From the NCBI GenBank assembly GCA_949878435.1, contig CATLAK010000006.1:62001-126000 (forward strand): a stretch of DNA of 64,000 bases, written 5' to 3'. A program made the position numbers and the translations under genes. Shown here piece after piece: positions 56,226-63,860 of this stretch (position 1 is its first letter; each line of letters begins with the position of its first letter). The notes under the pieces were generated by a model that did no database searches, was not told the origin of the DNA, and saw only the letters and a list, made by a program, of their open reading frames with translations. This DNA is from an uncultured Lachnospiraceae bacterium (GTDB lineage: Bacteria; Bacillota; Clostridia; Lachnospirales; Lachnospiraceae).

Positions 56226-57686
56226 CTACTTGTCCTCCTTTCTGCCAAACGCCCCTCTTGCCTTTTCGTAGGCGTACGCCGTCTGAATCAGTTTCTTTTC
56301 ATTGAAGCAGTCGCCAATCAGCTGCAGCCCGATGGGCAGTCCTTTGGAATCTATGCCGCAGGGCATGCTAAGCCCCGGCAGACCCGCCAGATTGACGGAA
56401 ATGGTATAGATATCTCCCAGATACATCTTAAGGGGATCGGATAAGCTCTCTCCCAGCTTCGGAGCCGTGGTGGGCGCCACCGGTCCTAAAATCACATCGT
56501 ATTTTGCAAACGCCTCATCGAACGCTTTTTTGATTAGTGCCTTTACGCGCAGTGCTTTCAAATAGTAGGCATCATAATAACCGGAGCTTAACACAAAGCT
56601 TCCCAGCATGATTCTTCTCTTTACCTCTGCGCCGAATCCCTCAGAACGGGATTTCTTGTACATATTGTGAAGTCCCTCATATTCTTCCGTGCGGTATCCG
56701 TATTTGATGCCGTCAAAGCGCTCTAAGTTGGAACTTGCCTCTGCAGCTGCAATCGTATAATAGGTAGGAATGGCATATTCCACCAGACTTAAATCAAATT
56801 CTTCCACCACTGCGCCTTTTTCCTTCAGCACCTCTGCCGCTTTAAGGACTGCATCTTTCACTTCCGGGTCAAGTCCTTCTCCGAAATAGTCTTTGGGAAT
56901 CCCAATCCGCATTCCTTTCACATCATCCACAAGTGCAGAAGTAAAGTCTGTATCCTCCTGCTCCACGGATGTAGAATCTTTGAGGTCGTGGGTTGCAATT
57001 ATTTCCATAATGGCTGCGCAGTCTGTCACGTCCTTGCAGAGAGGTCCAATCTGGTCTAAGGAGGAACCATAGGCAATCAATCCGTAACGGGATACCCTTC
57101 CGTAGGTAGGCTTTAATCCCACTACGCCGCAGAAGGATGCGGGCTGACGGATGGAGCCGCCTGTGTCGGAACCAAGGGCATAGAAGCATTCGCCCGCCGC
57201 TACCGCCGCTGCGCTTCCGCCTGAGGAACCGCCCGGCACATGCTCCGGATTCCACGGGTTCTTCGTCACACCGTAAGCGGAGGTCTCCGTGGTGGAGCCC
57301 ATGGCAAATTCATCCATATTGGTTTTTCCTAAAATTACTGCGCCTGCCTTTTGCAGATTCAGCACTGCTTCCGAAGAGAATGTGGGGACGAAATTCCCCA
57401 AGATCTTGGAAGAACAAGTGGTAAGCATCCCTTCCGTACACATATTGTCCTTGATGGCAACAGGCACGCCCGCCAAAGGACCGTCCAGTTCGCCTGCATC
57501 AATCTTTTTCTGTACTTCCTCCGCCTGCTTAAGGGCGCCTTCCTTATCCACCGTCACATAGCAGTGAAAGTCCGCTTCTTTTTCTTCAATCTGTGCAAGG
57601 ACAGCTTCCGTGGCTTGTCTTACCGTCACTTCTTTGTTCTTAATTGCTGCTGCAAGACCAACAGCAGTCATATCCAGTATATTCAT
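56226..57686 (-). CDS. gatA: Aspartyl/glutamyl-tRNA amidotransferase subunit A
   Basis: 486 aa, the glutaminase that frees ammonia for transamidation. Amidase-signature triad: Lys in VAIKDNMC, cis-Ser in GGSSGGSAAAVAAG and nucleophile Ser in DTGGSIRQPA. Full length. It starts 11 nt after gatC. Confidence 0.97.
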   Translation of the reverse strand: MNILDMTAVGLAAAIKNKEVTVRQATEAVLAQIEEKEADFHCYVTVDKEGALKQAEEVQKKIDAGELDGPLAGVPVAIKDNMCTEGMLTTCSSKILGNFVPTFSSEAVLNLQKAGAVILGKTNMDEFAMGSTTETSAYGVTKNPWNPEHVPGGSSGGSAAAVAAGECFYALGSDTGGSIRQPASFCGVVGLKPTYGRVSRYGLIAYGSSLDQIGPLCKDVTDCAAIMEIIATHDLKDSTSVEQEDTDFTSALVDDVKGMRIGIPKDYFGEGLDPEVKDAVLKAAEVLKEKGAVVEEFDLSLVEYAIPTYYTIAAAEASSNLERFDGIKYGYRTEEYEGLHNMYKKSRSEGFGAEVKRRIMLGSFVLSSGYYDAYYLKALRVKALIKKAFDEAFAKYDVILGPVAPTTAPKLGESLSDPLKMYLGDIYTISVNLAGLPGLSMPCGIDSKGLPIGLQLIGDCFNEKKLIQTAYAYEKARGAFGRKEDK

Positions 57687-57697
57687 CTGCCGTCCTC

Positions 57698-57991
57698 CTA
57701 TTCAAATGTGCGGGGCACCGCGAACATGCCGTTCTTTTCACCGGGCGCATTCTTTAAGATTTCCTCCCGCATGTCCCCGTTGGTTACAACGTCTTCACGG
57801 AATACATTCTTTACCGGAAAAACATGGGACATGGGTTCTACTCCCTCGGTGTCTAATTCGCCCAGCTTGTCAATGTAATCCAGCATACTTCCCATATCTT
57901 TTTTGGCCTGCTCTTTTTCCTCGCCTGAAAGTTCAAGCTTTGCCAGGATTCCTACGTATTCAATGGTTTCATCTGAAATGATATTTGCCAT
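57698..57991 (-). CDS. gatC: Aspartyl/glutamyl-tRNA amidotransferase subunit C
   Basis: 97 aa. Small wrapping subunit that stabilises GatA-GatB. Typical N-terminus ([21 protein letters not shown]), [16 protein letters not shown] segment and LREDVV-like [11 protein letters not shown], ending in the VPRTFE motif. First gene of the operon; AAGGAAA precedes the ATG. Confidence 0.94.
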   Translation of the reverse strand: MANIISDETIEYVGILAKLELSGEEKEQAKKDMGSMLDYIDKLGELDTEGVEPMSHVFPVKNVFREDVVTNGDMREEILKNAPGEKNGMFAVPRTFE

Positions 57992-58043
57992 CTTGATTTC
58001 CTTTCTGCCTGCAAAGCAGCGCTAAAAATTTTCACTTATCAAT

Positions 58044-58072
58044 AATTTACTACTTTTGAGGACTGGTGTCTA
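58044..58072 (-). promoter_or_regulatory. Candidate sigma-A promoter of gatCAB
   Basis: On the minus strand TAGACA (58067-58072), 17 bp, TAAATT (58044-58049), about 50 nt before gatC. It lies between the fold-back copy B and gatC. Confidence 0.45.
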
Positions 58073-58133
58073 CTATTCTTTTGCCTGCGGGGCATAGTTT
58101 AGTCGATGAAGAACGCGGCAGGGGGGAGGGGAG

Positions 58134-58451
58134 GTCCCCGGCATAGGGTTAGGGAGCGGCAGGATTGGAGACCAGTTGAGGAGGCGGCACAGCATATGGA
58201 TTCCAGTCTCCTCTCAAAATCGGATTTCACTAGCAGAATGTGTGTAGGTGTTTCAAGACGGTCGGGTCGGAGCCATGGCGGCGTCCATGCCGCTTGGCTC
58301 CTAAAATCGCCATCCATGGCGATTTTGCCCTAGGCGCCTCCACATTCTGTAAGTGAAATTGCCGATTTTTCGCAAAGTCTGGAATCCATATGCTGTGCCG
58401 CCTCCTCAACTGGTCTCCAATCCTGCCACCCCCTAACCCTATGCCGGGGAC
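58134..58451 (-). repeat. Fold-back element, copy B (318 bp)
   Basis: Arms of about 76 bp (58134-58209 and 58376-58451) are complementary with two or three mismatches. Inside are TTTCACTAGCAGAATGTG and CACATTCTGTAAGTGAAA and two central hairpins, GGAGCC/GGCTCC and AAAATCGCC/GGCGATTTT. Read on the minus strand, the core lines up with copy A, and stem bases change in pairs (G-C to A-T and T-A to C-G). It lies between the CPBP gene stop and the gatC promoter. No ORF. Confidence 0.88.
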
Positions 58452-58502
58452 TTCGCTGCCCTTTACACTGTGCCGCTCTTGTGGGTTAAAGTGTATTAGT
58501 GG

Positions 58503-59360
58503 CTAAATTTTGTATTGCTTCCGTCTTAATAAAATGAGTGTAATAATTATGAATATTAGGTAGGCTGCGATTGAGATGCAGGAGGCTTCTATGCCGAAAT
58601 CGCCGCCTGTGAGGAGGAAGGAATTGGAGTGAAGGACGTAGTTGAAGATGGAATTGGGTGACATTTCGCTGCTGATGTATAGGATTCCGCTTCCCATGCA
58701 TATGTTCCAGAGGCTGTGCATGAGTGCGCTTGACCATATGTTTCCGCTTTCATAGGTAACTAGGGAAAAGAGGATTCCTACAACGCTTCCGGCTATTATG
58801 AGTTGGAGGAAGCTTAGGAAGTCCATTTTTGTACCGATGACGTGCAGGGCTGCAAATAAGATGGAGGGTGCGAGAATCGCTATTTTTTTGTTCCATCGTA
58901 TTTCCAGGACTTTCATAATGACGCCGCGGAAAACTGCTTCTTCCACAAATCCGGCCGCAAGTCCTATGAATAGAATGGAGCCTGTCAATGCATTTACTAA
59001 TTGGGGCTGGCTCATGGGGGGATTTTCCCAATGTCCCGAAACGAGAAGAAAACCGGCGACCACAAGCATGGGCAGCAGGATTGCGCTGATTCCCCAGATT
59101 GATTTGATTTTGTATTTTGAAATTCTGCAGTCTTCTAATGAAAGTTTTAGAACTTTATTGCAGACTGCTTTCAGACCAAATAGTGTGAAGAGGGGATATA
59201 GGATGGCGGCAATTACATTTCCCATTGCCTCGTGTGCCCCTAAGGCGGCAGCGCCGTCTCCTGCAAATAGCGCCACCAGCTGTGCTGCAATCAGTACCAG
59301 AATAGATAATACAATGGCTGATATCATTCTTTTCGTATCAATTTCTAATTTTTCACTCAT
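58503..59360 (-). CDS. CPBP family intramembrane metalloprotease
   Basis: 285 aa, about eight helices. CPBP (Abi) motifs: GFVEEAVFRGVIM (Glu-Glu and Arg), LFAALHVI (His) and SSALMHSLWN (second His-x-x-x-Asn). Members process prenylated or signal peptides, or give bacteriocin immunity; the substrate is unknown. GGGAG precedes ATG 59360. A 10-bp palindrome overlaps its promoter region. Confidence 0.9.
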   Translation of the reverse strand: MSEKLEIDTKRMISAIVLSILVLIAAQLVALFAGDGAAALGAHEAMGNVIAAILYPLFTLFGLKAVCNKVLKLSLEDCRISKYKIKSIWGISAILLPMLVVAGFLLVSGHWENPPMSQPQLVNALTGSILFIGLAAGFVEEAVFRGVIMKVLEIRWNKKIAILAPSILFAALHVIGTKMDFLSFLQLIIAGSVVGILFSLVTYESGNIWSSALMHSLWNICMGSGILYISSEMSPNSIFNYVLHSNSFLLTGGDFGIEASCISIAAYLIFIIITLILLRRKQYKI

Positions 59361-59374
59361 GCTGACTCTCCCTT

Positions 59375-59401
59375 GTTATATTTACTTTTATTAAATATAA
59401 C
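59375..59401. promoter_or_regulatory. Candidate operator upstream of the CPBP gene
   Basis: GTTATATTTA (59375-59384) and TAAATATAAC (59392-59401) form a perfect 10-bp inverted repeat with a 7-bp gap. It lies 15-41 nt before the CPBP start, where it would overlap the promoter. The rest of the 230-bp divergent region also has GCATC/GATGC at 59451-59464. Confidence 0.45.
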
Positions 59402-59590
59402 GAATTATTTTTGTAAATATCTTCATATTTTTAGGTTTTGGCTTTTTTAAGCATCTAACGATGCAAATTTATTTCCAAAATCTGTTATGCAATCAATGGT
59501 TAACAAAATTCAAAAAAAGTTGGTAGATAGCAACCGCCGTTTTCAATATACTGTTTGAAAAAACAGGTTATTGAAGGAGGCATATGACAA

Positions 59591-60379
59591 ATGGAGCTTA
59601 AAAACAGAGAGGTATGTTACAGACCAGTTCTATTTATAATCGGTACGTTTTTGATTACCTGGTGTTGCGTGGGGTTTATGAAAAGAATCGATTATGATAC
59701 GCATATTGGATTATTTTATTTTCTGGATTTTCTGGAAAATGCATCGCCGCTATTTTGCGCCTTGGTTCTGATGATACCTTATTGGAGGAAAGACGGCTTT
59801 TTATGGAAGTTTTTTCTTGGAGAGACAGGCACGGTCTATTCCTGTCTTATCGTGTTGATTTTGTTTGCGGCACAGTTTTTGAATTTTTATTTATTTCAAA
59901 TGGAAGGAGCAGAATTTTCCATACAGACATTTGCAATCACTTTTGCCGGACAGCTTGTGTTTGGCGGCGGGCTGGAGGAGGCTGGATGGCGGGGATATTT
60001 GTTTCCATGTTTCTGCAAAAATCGGCATGTTCTGCTTTCTTCTTTTCTGGTCAGTATAATTTGGGTTCTCTGGCATCTGCCGTATTTCTTTATTTCAGGC
60101 AGTTTACAGGTAAACGGCAATTTTCTTGCCTATTCCTTGATCGGGGTCATTACCGGCTTTATCCTTTCCGCCATCTACTTATTGACAAAAAGCGTTCTGC
60201 TGTGTATGCTCTTTCACAGCTGGCAAAATGCGATTGTCATGACCGTGCCGGCTGATATGGGGGATATGCGGTTCATGCTGATATTTATATTTCTCGGCAC
60301 CGCATCTGCACTGCTTTGCCTCTATATTCAAAAGAAGAAAAACATAGCATTATCTTCAGATCAGGGAGCTTGTTTATGA
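59591..60379 (+). CDS. CPBP family intramembrane metalloprotease
   Basis: 262 aa, about seven helices. Motifs: GGGLEEAGWRGYLFP, SIIWVLWHLPYFF and LFHSWQNAIV, all CPBP active-site blocks. It diverges from the first CPBP gene. Its stop overlaps the ATG of an XRE regulator (ATGA at 60376-60379), a common arrangement for regulated CPBP genes. GGAGG stands 10 nt before the ATG. Confidence 0.9.
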   Translation: MELKNREVCYRPVLFIIGTFLITWCCVGFMKRIDYDTHIGLFYFLDFLENASPLFCALVLMIPYWRKDGFLWKFFLGETGTVYSCLIVLILFAAQFLNFYLFQMEGAEFSIQTFAITFAGQLVFGGGLEEAGWRGYLFPCFCKNRHVLLSSFLVSIIWVLWHLPYFFISGSLQVNGNFLAYSLIGVITGFILSAIYLLTKSVLLCMLFHSWQNAIVMTVPADMGDMRFMLIFIFLGTASALLCLYIQKKKNIALSSDQGACL

Positions 60380-60504
60380 AATTAGATGAACGTTTGATAT
60401 TACTTAGGAAAAGGGCTGGTTTGTCTCAGGAAAAATTAGCTGAAAAATTGGACATTTCAAGACAGGCTGTCTCAAAGTGGGAAAGTGGAGTTTCCCAAAG
60501 TTAA
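60376..60504 (+). pseudogene. XRE-family regulator truncated by an inserted element
   Basis: Only 42 codons remain. The HTH is intact (LILLRKRAGLSQEKLAEKLDISRQAVSKWESGVSQ), but where the family continues with a P-x-L-x-x-L segment the frame reads Ser-stop. The break falls after the CAA codon at 60498, and sequence beyond is of a different type (GC-rich, hairpin-rich). The 3' part is not in the window. Start and coupling to the CPBP gene are intact. Confidence 0.75.
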
Positions 60505-61102
60505 AGATACCACATCAATCCCACGCGGACTTTTGCTCAACCGATACAGCCGGAGGGCTGGATAACAAGAAAAGGCGGTATGCGCCCCGTGGAGGGGTAG
60601 CGTACCGCCTTTTCTTGTGGGGGTTTCCAAAGGGGGCAACGCCCCCATTTGGCACACGACTTTGCGAAGCAAAGTGTAGTGTGTTATACGCTCTGCCGGC
60701 GTTGCCGTGAAAATGCCGTTGCCGCCGGGGAGGGCAAGGGCATTTGAAGCGGCAGGAAAACAGGGCTGTGCTTGCGTGGCGTGGAGCCGCAAGCGCAGGT
60801 CTGGACTCATCAGCAGACAGGGCGTATATGAAAGCCCCAGTTCCTCGTCCTACGCTCCAACTTGTGGACAAAGTGTCCCGAAGTTGTGGCCACACTCCCG
60901 GAAAAGTAGCAGGACAACGGGCAACCGTCAAGGCTGAAATGAACGGGTTTACACCCGGCCTTGACCTCCGCCCGCTGTCCCGCTGGATGGGTGGACAAGG
61001 CGGCCAATCCCTCAAAGTGCTTGGCCGCTCTCTTTCTGATTTTGAGGTATTCAGTTTTTCAAAATTGAATAATCAAAATAAATTTTTTCGATTGAAAAAA
61101 TT
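60505..61102. other. Non-coding end of the mobile element with strong hairpins
   Basis: No credible gene. Stems seen: 16-bp arms ACAAGAAAAGGCGGTA (60565-60580) and its exact complement at 60603-60618 around an inner CCCC/GGGG stem; GGGGGC-AAC-GCCCCC (60632-60646); ACTTTGC/GCAAAGT near 60658-60675. Open frames on either strand lack ribosome sites and are broken relative to each other. Confidence 0.6.
60860..60890. other. Degenerate oriT-like sequence (left copy)
   Basis: GGACAAAGTGTCCCGAAGTTG here corresponds to GGACAAAATGTCCCGAAGTTG near 63,747. The left arm of the stem has lost some pairing (CTTGT instead of CTTCG). Probably the remnant of a second mobilisation region. Confidence 0.45.
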
Positions 61103-61969
61103 TTATTTGTTATCATCTTCAATGCCATATTTTTTCTTTTGCCGAATCACATAATTACTGATTTTTTCATCATATAGTGGATACTGGTAATCCAACTGGC
61201 ATGCCACTTCTGACGAAACCTCCCGGAACAATGCCATACATTGTTCAAAGGATTCCCACATATGGGGATAGGAATCCATATTATAAGTGGACATAAGTCG
61301 TTCCCACAATTCCTCTGGGACATATTGCTTCATAAATTTATAGTTTTTTCCCAAACTGAAATGAAATCCCTGTTTGATACCAATCAGCCAGGAAATCATG
61401 CGAAGCAATTCTTTTCGTACTATATCATTCATATGGTCAATAGCAAAAAGAATTTCTTTGCGGCATAAGCCCTTTACTACATATGTTGTAGTATTCCAAA
61501 ATTCATTACAGCAATCGTCAAACATTCTTTGAGTAGGCTTCTGCAAGTGGTAGTCTATATCCGTTGGTATTGGCGGCTTTACGATACGGTTGTCTTTATC
61601 CAACAGTAACTTTACCAGTTTATCCCATGTAAAATACTCGTCTATCAGTTCCAGCGGCAGCAAAGTTAAATCTATCTTAACATCATCAGTAAACAGCATT
61701 AAATATGAAAATCCCTTTTCTACAGCTGGAAATAATTCCATATCTTCCGGCTTTTGCAGAATCAACCTTTCACCAAATATATCTAGCCATTTATCATCAC
61801 TTGTGAAGCTGTCCATATCCGTAACAAAAAAAGTAATATCAAAATCCTGAAAATCATCAGGCGGAATATTTGTATTTGTTCTAGATCCTTCCAAAGTAAC
61901 CATGCGAATGCGTTTGTCTGTTTTTGCAAAATTCAAAACAATATCATAAACTTCCTTTTCTGATCTCAT
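61103..61969 (-). CDS. ant(6): Aminoglycoside 6-nucleotidyltransferase, ANT(6) family (streptomycin resistance)
   Basis: 288 aa. It adenylates streptomycin at position 6 with ATP. Closely follows the AadE/ANT(6)-I pattern: LEGSRTNTNIPPDDFQDFDITFFVTD (nucleotidyltransferase G-S and D-x-D), KPEDMELFP, GFSYLMLF, KIDLTLLPLE, CCNEFWNTTTYVVKGLCRKEILFAIDH and a C-terminal NYVIRQKKKYG tail as in the ANT(6)-Ib type. Both catalytic Asp are present, so it should work. AGGAG lies 5-6 nt before ATG 61969; a TTG at 61984 is rejected. Carried on the mobile element. Confidence 0.93.
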   Translation of the reverse strand: MRSEKEVYDIVLNFAKTDKRIRMVTLEGSRTNTNIPPDDFQDFDITFFVTDMDSFTSDDKWLDIFGERLILQKPEDMELFPAVEKGFSYLMLFTDDVKIDLTLLPLELIDEYFTWDKLVKLLLDKDNRIVKPPIPTDIDYHLQKPTQRMFDDCCNEFWNTTTYVVKGLCRKEILFAIDHMNDIVRKELLRMISWLIGIKQGFHFSLGKNYKFMKQYVPEELWERLMSTYNMDSYPHMWESFEQCMALFREVSSEVACQLDYQYPLYDEKISNYVIRQKKKYGIEDDNK

Positions 61970-62144
61970 TTTTATCTCCTCCAATTATTGAAATAGGTGT
62001 GAAGCCATTTTAGGGCTTTCCCGCCTTGATTACCCTTTAGCAAAGACGGGCGGGACTGTCAACGGCGGCGCATGAAATGCGCCGTTCATCTTGACCGTTG
62101 ACTGGCTCGGCTGGCTTTGCTATCTTCCTGACAAATGGGAATGT

Positions 62145-62690
62145 CTAAGATAGTAAAGACGTCCCACATGCAACTCTTTCTTTTATTGCGGAAACCGTAT
62201 CTTTAATTGTGAATGTAGTTGTGTCTATGACATTTGATTCATATACTCCCAAACCGGAAAATTGCTCCCACATTGTTTCCACTAATTCAATATTTGTTTT
62301 TCTATCTAATTTTGAGCGTTCCACAGCTCGCTTCATAGTTTCTTTTTTACTCGCTCTTAATACAATATAGTGTACCTCGTAATCTTCTTGGGCAAGAGCT
62401 TTCCATGGCTCCAAAAACCATGGCCCGACAATCCCATCTACAATTACATCATATCCGCCACGAGCATATCGCTTTGCAGCTTCTAAAAAGGCTTCAATGA
62501 CAACCAGATTTTGCTCGTTGGATTCTGGCAAATGTGGTGGTATTGCGCCTTTGCTTAAGTAATGAAAAAAGTCATCGGTGTGCATATGCACTGATTTATC
62601 CATATCTGATTCCTTTGCGACAATTGACGCAGTTGTTGTTTTTCCTGTCCCCGGTGAGCCTGTAATCACAATAATTCTTCCTTGATTCAT
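62145..62690 (-). CDS. P-loop kinase/phosphotransferase-like protein
   Basis: 181 aa, cytoplasmic. Walker A TGSPGTGKTTTA near residues 10-21, MHTDDFFHYL (base Asp), DVIVDGIVGPWFLEPW and a LID-like Arg-rich AVERSKLDRKTN. This resembles AAA_33 small-molecule kinases such as Cpt-type chloramphenicol phosphotransferase or gluconate kinase. Its place beside ANT(6) on a mobile element makes an antibiotic-modifying role possible, but the substrate is unknown. Confidence 0.8.
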   Translation of the reverse strand: MNQGRIIVITGSPGTGKTTTASIVAKESDMDKSVHMHTDDFFHYLSKGAIPPHLPESNEQNLVVIEAFLEAAKRYARGGYDVIVDGIVGPWFLEPWKALAQEDYEVHYIVLRASKKETMKRAVERSKLDRKTNIELVETMWEQFSGLGVYESNVIDTTTFTIKDTVSAIKERVACGTSLLS

Positions 62691-62718
62691 CTGTATTTTC
62701 CCTCACAATTCAAATTTA

Positions 62719-63522
62719 TCACTTTGTTCCTGCCTGCTCAATCATCTTCTTCGCAAACTGCTGGAACATTTCAACAGTTTCTTTATCCATCGGTGTAAGC
62801 TGTCCGATCTGTCCAGCTATCATCGCCGTTACATCGTCAATGGAAAGTGGTTTTTGTTTCTGTTCCGCCAGTGCGTCCCGCATGGCTTGGAACATAGCGG
62901 CGGTCACAGCTTCTCCCGGCTGTTCCCCGTTGTCAATGTCTTTCTTAATGTCCCGCAGGATAGCCAGGAACACATTTTTGATTTTTTCAATCTCCGCTTC
63001 ATGTTCCCCTATCTTTTGGGCGTTCAAAAGCTGTAAATCCTGCTTCGCTTCTGCCCGGTGTTCCGGGTGTTCTTTCATCAGGTCGGACAGGGAAGCCGTT
63101 GCCATCTCGATAAGCTGGTTTCTTGCTGTTATGCCCTTTGCCGCCGTATCCTGAAAATAAATCCGTATCAAATCTATCAGCTTAGGAAAATTCCTGTGTT
63201 CCAACAGGCGGTTGAGGATTTGCACATCAACAGCACCCGTCACAAGCCCCCTCACGGCTCCCTCGGACAAGCCTAATTCAGAAATATCGTAGCTTTTACG
63301 AACGCTCACGGTAGACAAGCCCAGTATGTAGTCTGTCGATACCTTAAATTCCTTTGCCACACCTATGAGAATATCACTGCTGACCGTTCTTGTTTCGCCG
63401 CTGACAATGCGGCTCAACTGGGAAGCGGAAACGCCTATCTTCTCCGCAAGTTCCTTTTGTGTGATGTGGTTCCCGTTGCATAAATCGGAAATCCGCTGTC
63501 CGGGCGTTCCGGGTAAAGCCAT
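62719..63522 (-). CDS. XRE-family regulator of the mobile element
   Basis: 267 aa. HTH at about 10-65 (ITQKELAEKIGVSASQLSRIVSGETRTVSSDILIGVAKEF). The rest is a helical region of no known domain, rich in Lys and Glu. This gene type lies just before the cysteine-rich VLP and mobilisation genes in Tn1549-like elements. ATG 63522 follows GGAGG at about 10 nt; the start at 63543 is less likely. Repeated TGCAATT boxes surround its promoter, which suggests self-repression. Confidence 0.85.
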   Translation of the reverse strand: MALPGTPGQRISDLCNGNHITQKELAEKIGVSASQLSRIVSGETRTVSSDILIGVAKEFKVSTDYILGLSTVSVRKSYDISELGLSEGAVRGLVTGAVDVQILNRLLEHRNFPKLIDLIRIYFQDTAAKGITARNQLIEMATASLSDLMKEHPEHRAEAKQDLQLLNAQKIGEHEAEIEKIKNVFLAILRDIKKDIDNGEQPGEAVTAAMFQAMRDALAEQKQKPLSIDDVTAMIAGQIGQLTPMDKETVEMFQQFAKKMIEQAGTK

Positions 63523-63549
63523 AGATACGCACCTCCTCCGCATACTTCC

Positions 63550-63577
63550 ATTATACAGAATGATTGCAAAAATGCAA
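63550..63577 (-). promoter_or_regulatory. Promoter of the element's XRE regulator, with an internal palindrome
   Basis: On the minus strand TTGCAT (63572-63577), 16 bp, TATAAT (63550-63555). TTGCATTTTTGCAA within it is an inverted repeat that overlaps the -35. Confidence 0.6.
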
Positions 63578-63599
63578 TTTCCAAAGTGTAAACTTCATC

Positions 63600-63637
63600 A
63601 AAATGCAATTCTCGCAATATTCCGGGAATTGCATTTT
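63600..63637. promoter_or_regulatory. Inverted repeat with TGCAATT boxes
   Basis: AAAATGCAATTC (63600-63611) and GAATTGCATTTT (63626-63637) are perfect complements. The same TGCAATT word is in the XRE promoter 30 bp away. The right arm ends in a T-run, so on the plus strand it could also act as a terminator. Most likely operators for the XRE protein. Confidence 0.5.
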
Positions 63638-63741
63638 TTTCGTGTAGACTTAGGGTAGTTCATCGATGGACGGCACCTTGAAAACAGAATGACCGTCCGA
63701 AAAGGAATACCCCGGCTGGGGAAGCACCGCAAGGAGTCGGA

Positions 63742-63764
63742 CTTCGGGACAAAATGTCCCGAAG
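63742..63764. other. oriT-like hairpin
   Basis: CTTCGGGACA, AAA, TGTCCCGAAG: a perfect 10-bp stem with 3-nt loop, about 100 bp before the mobilisation-region gene. Placement upstream of the cysteine-rich VLP gene fits a transfer origin. Nicking is not shown. Confidence 0.5.
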
Positions 63765-63860
63765 TTGCGAGGAGCGTGCCAACGCCGGAACACGCCGCAG
63801 GAATGGGGCAGGAAACCTTTTCGGGGAGAACGGCAACGGAAAGCAAAATGGAGGGAACGC

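Noticed and set aside
60515..61154. Overlapping frames on both strands in the left end of the mobile element
   Set aside because: GC-rich hairpin sequence keeps many frames open; none has a ribosome site or recognisable domain.
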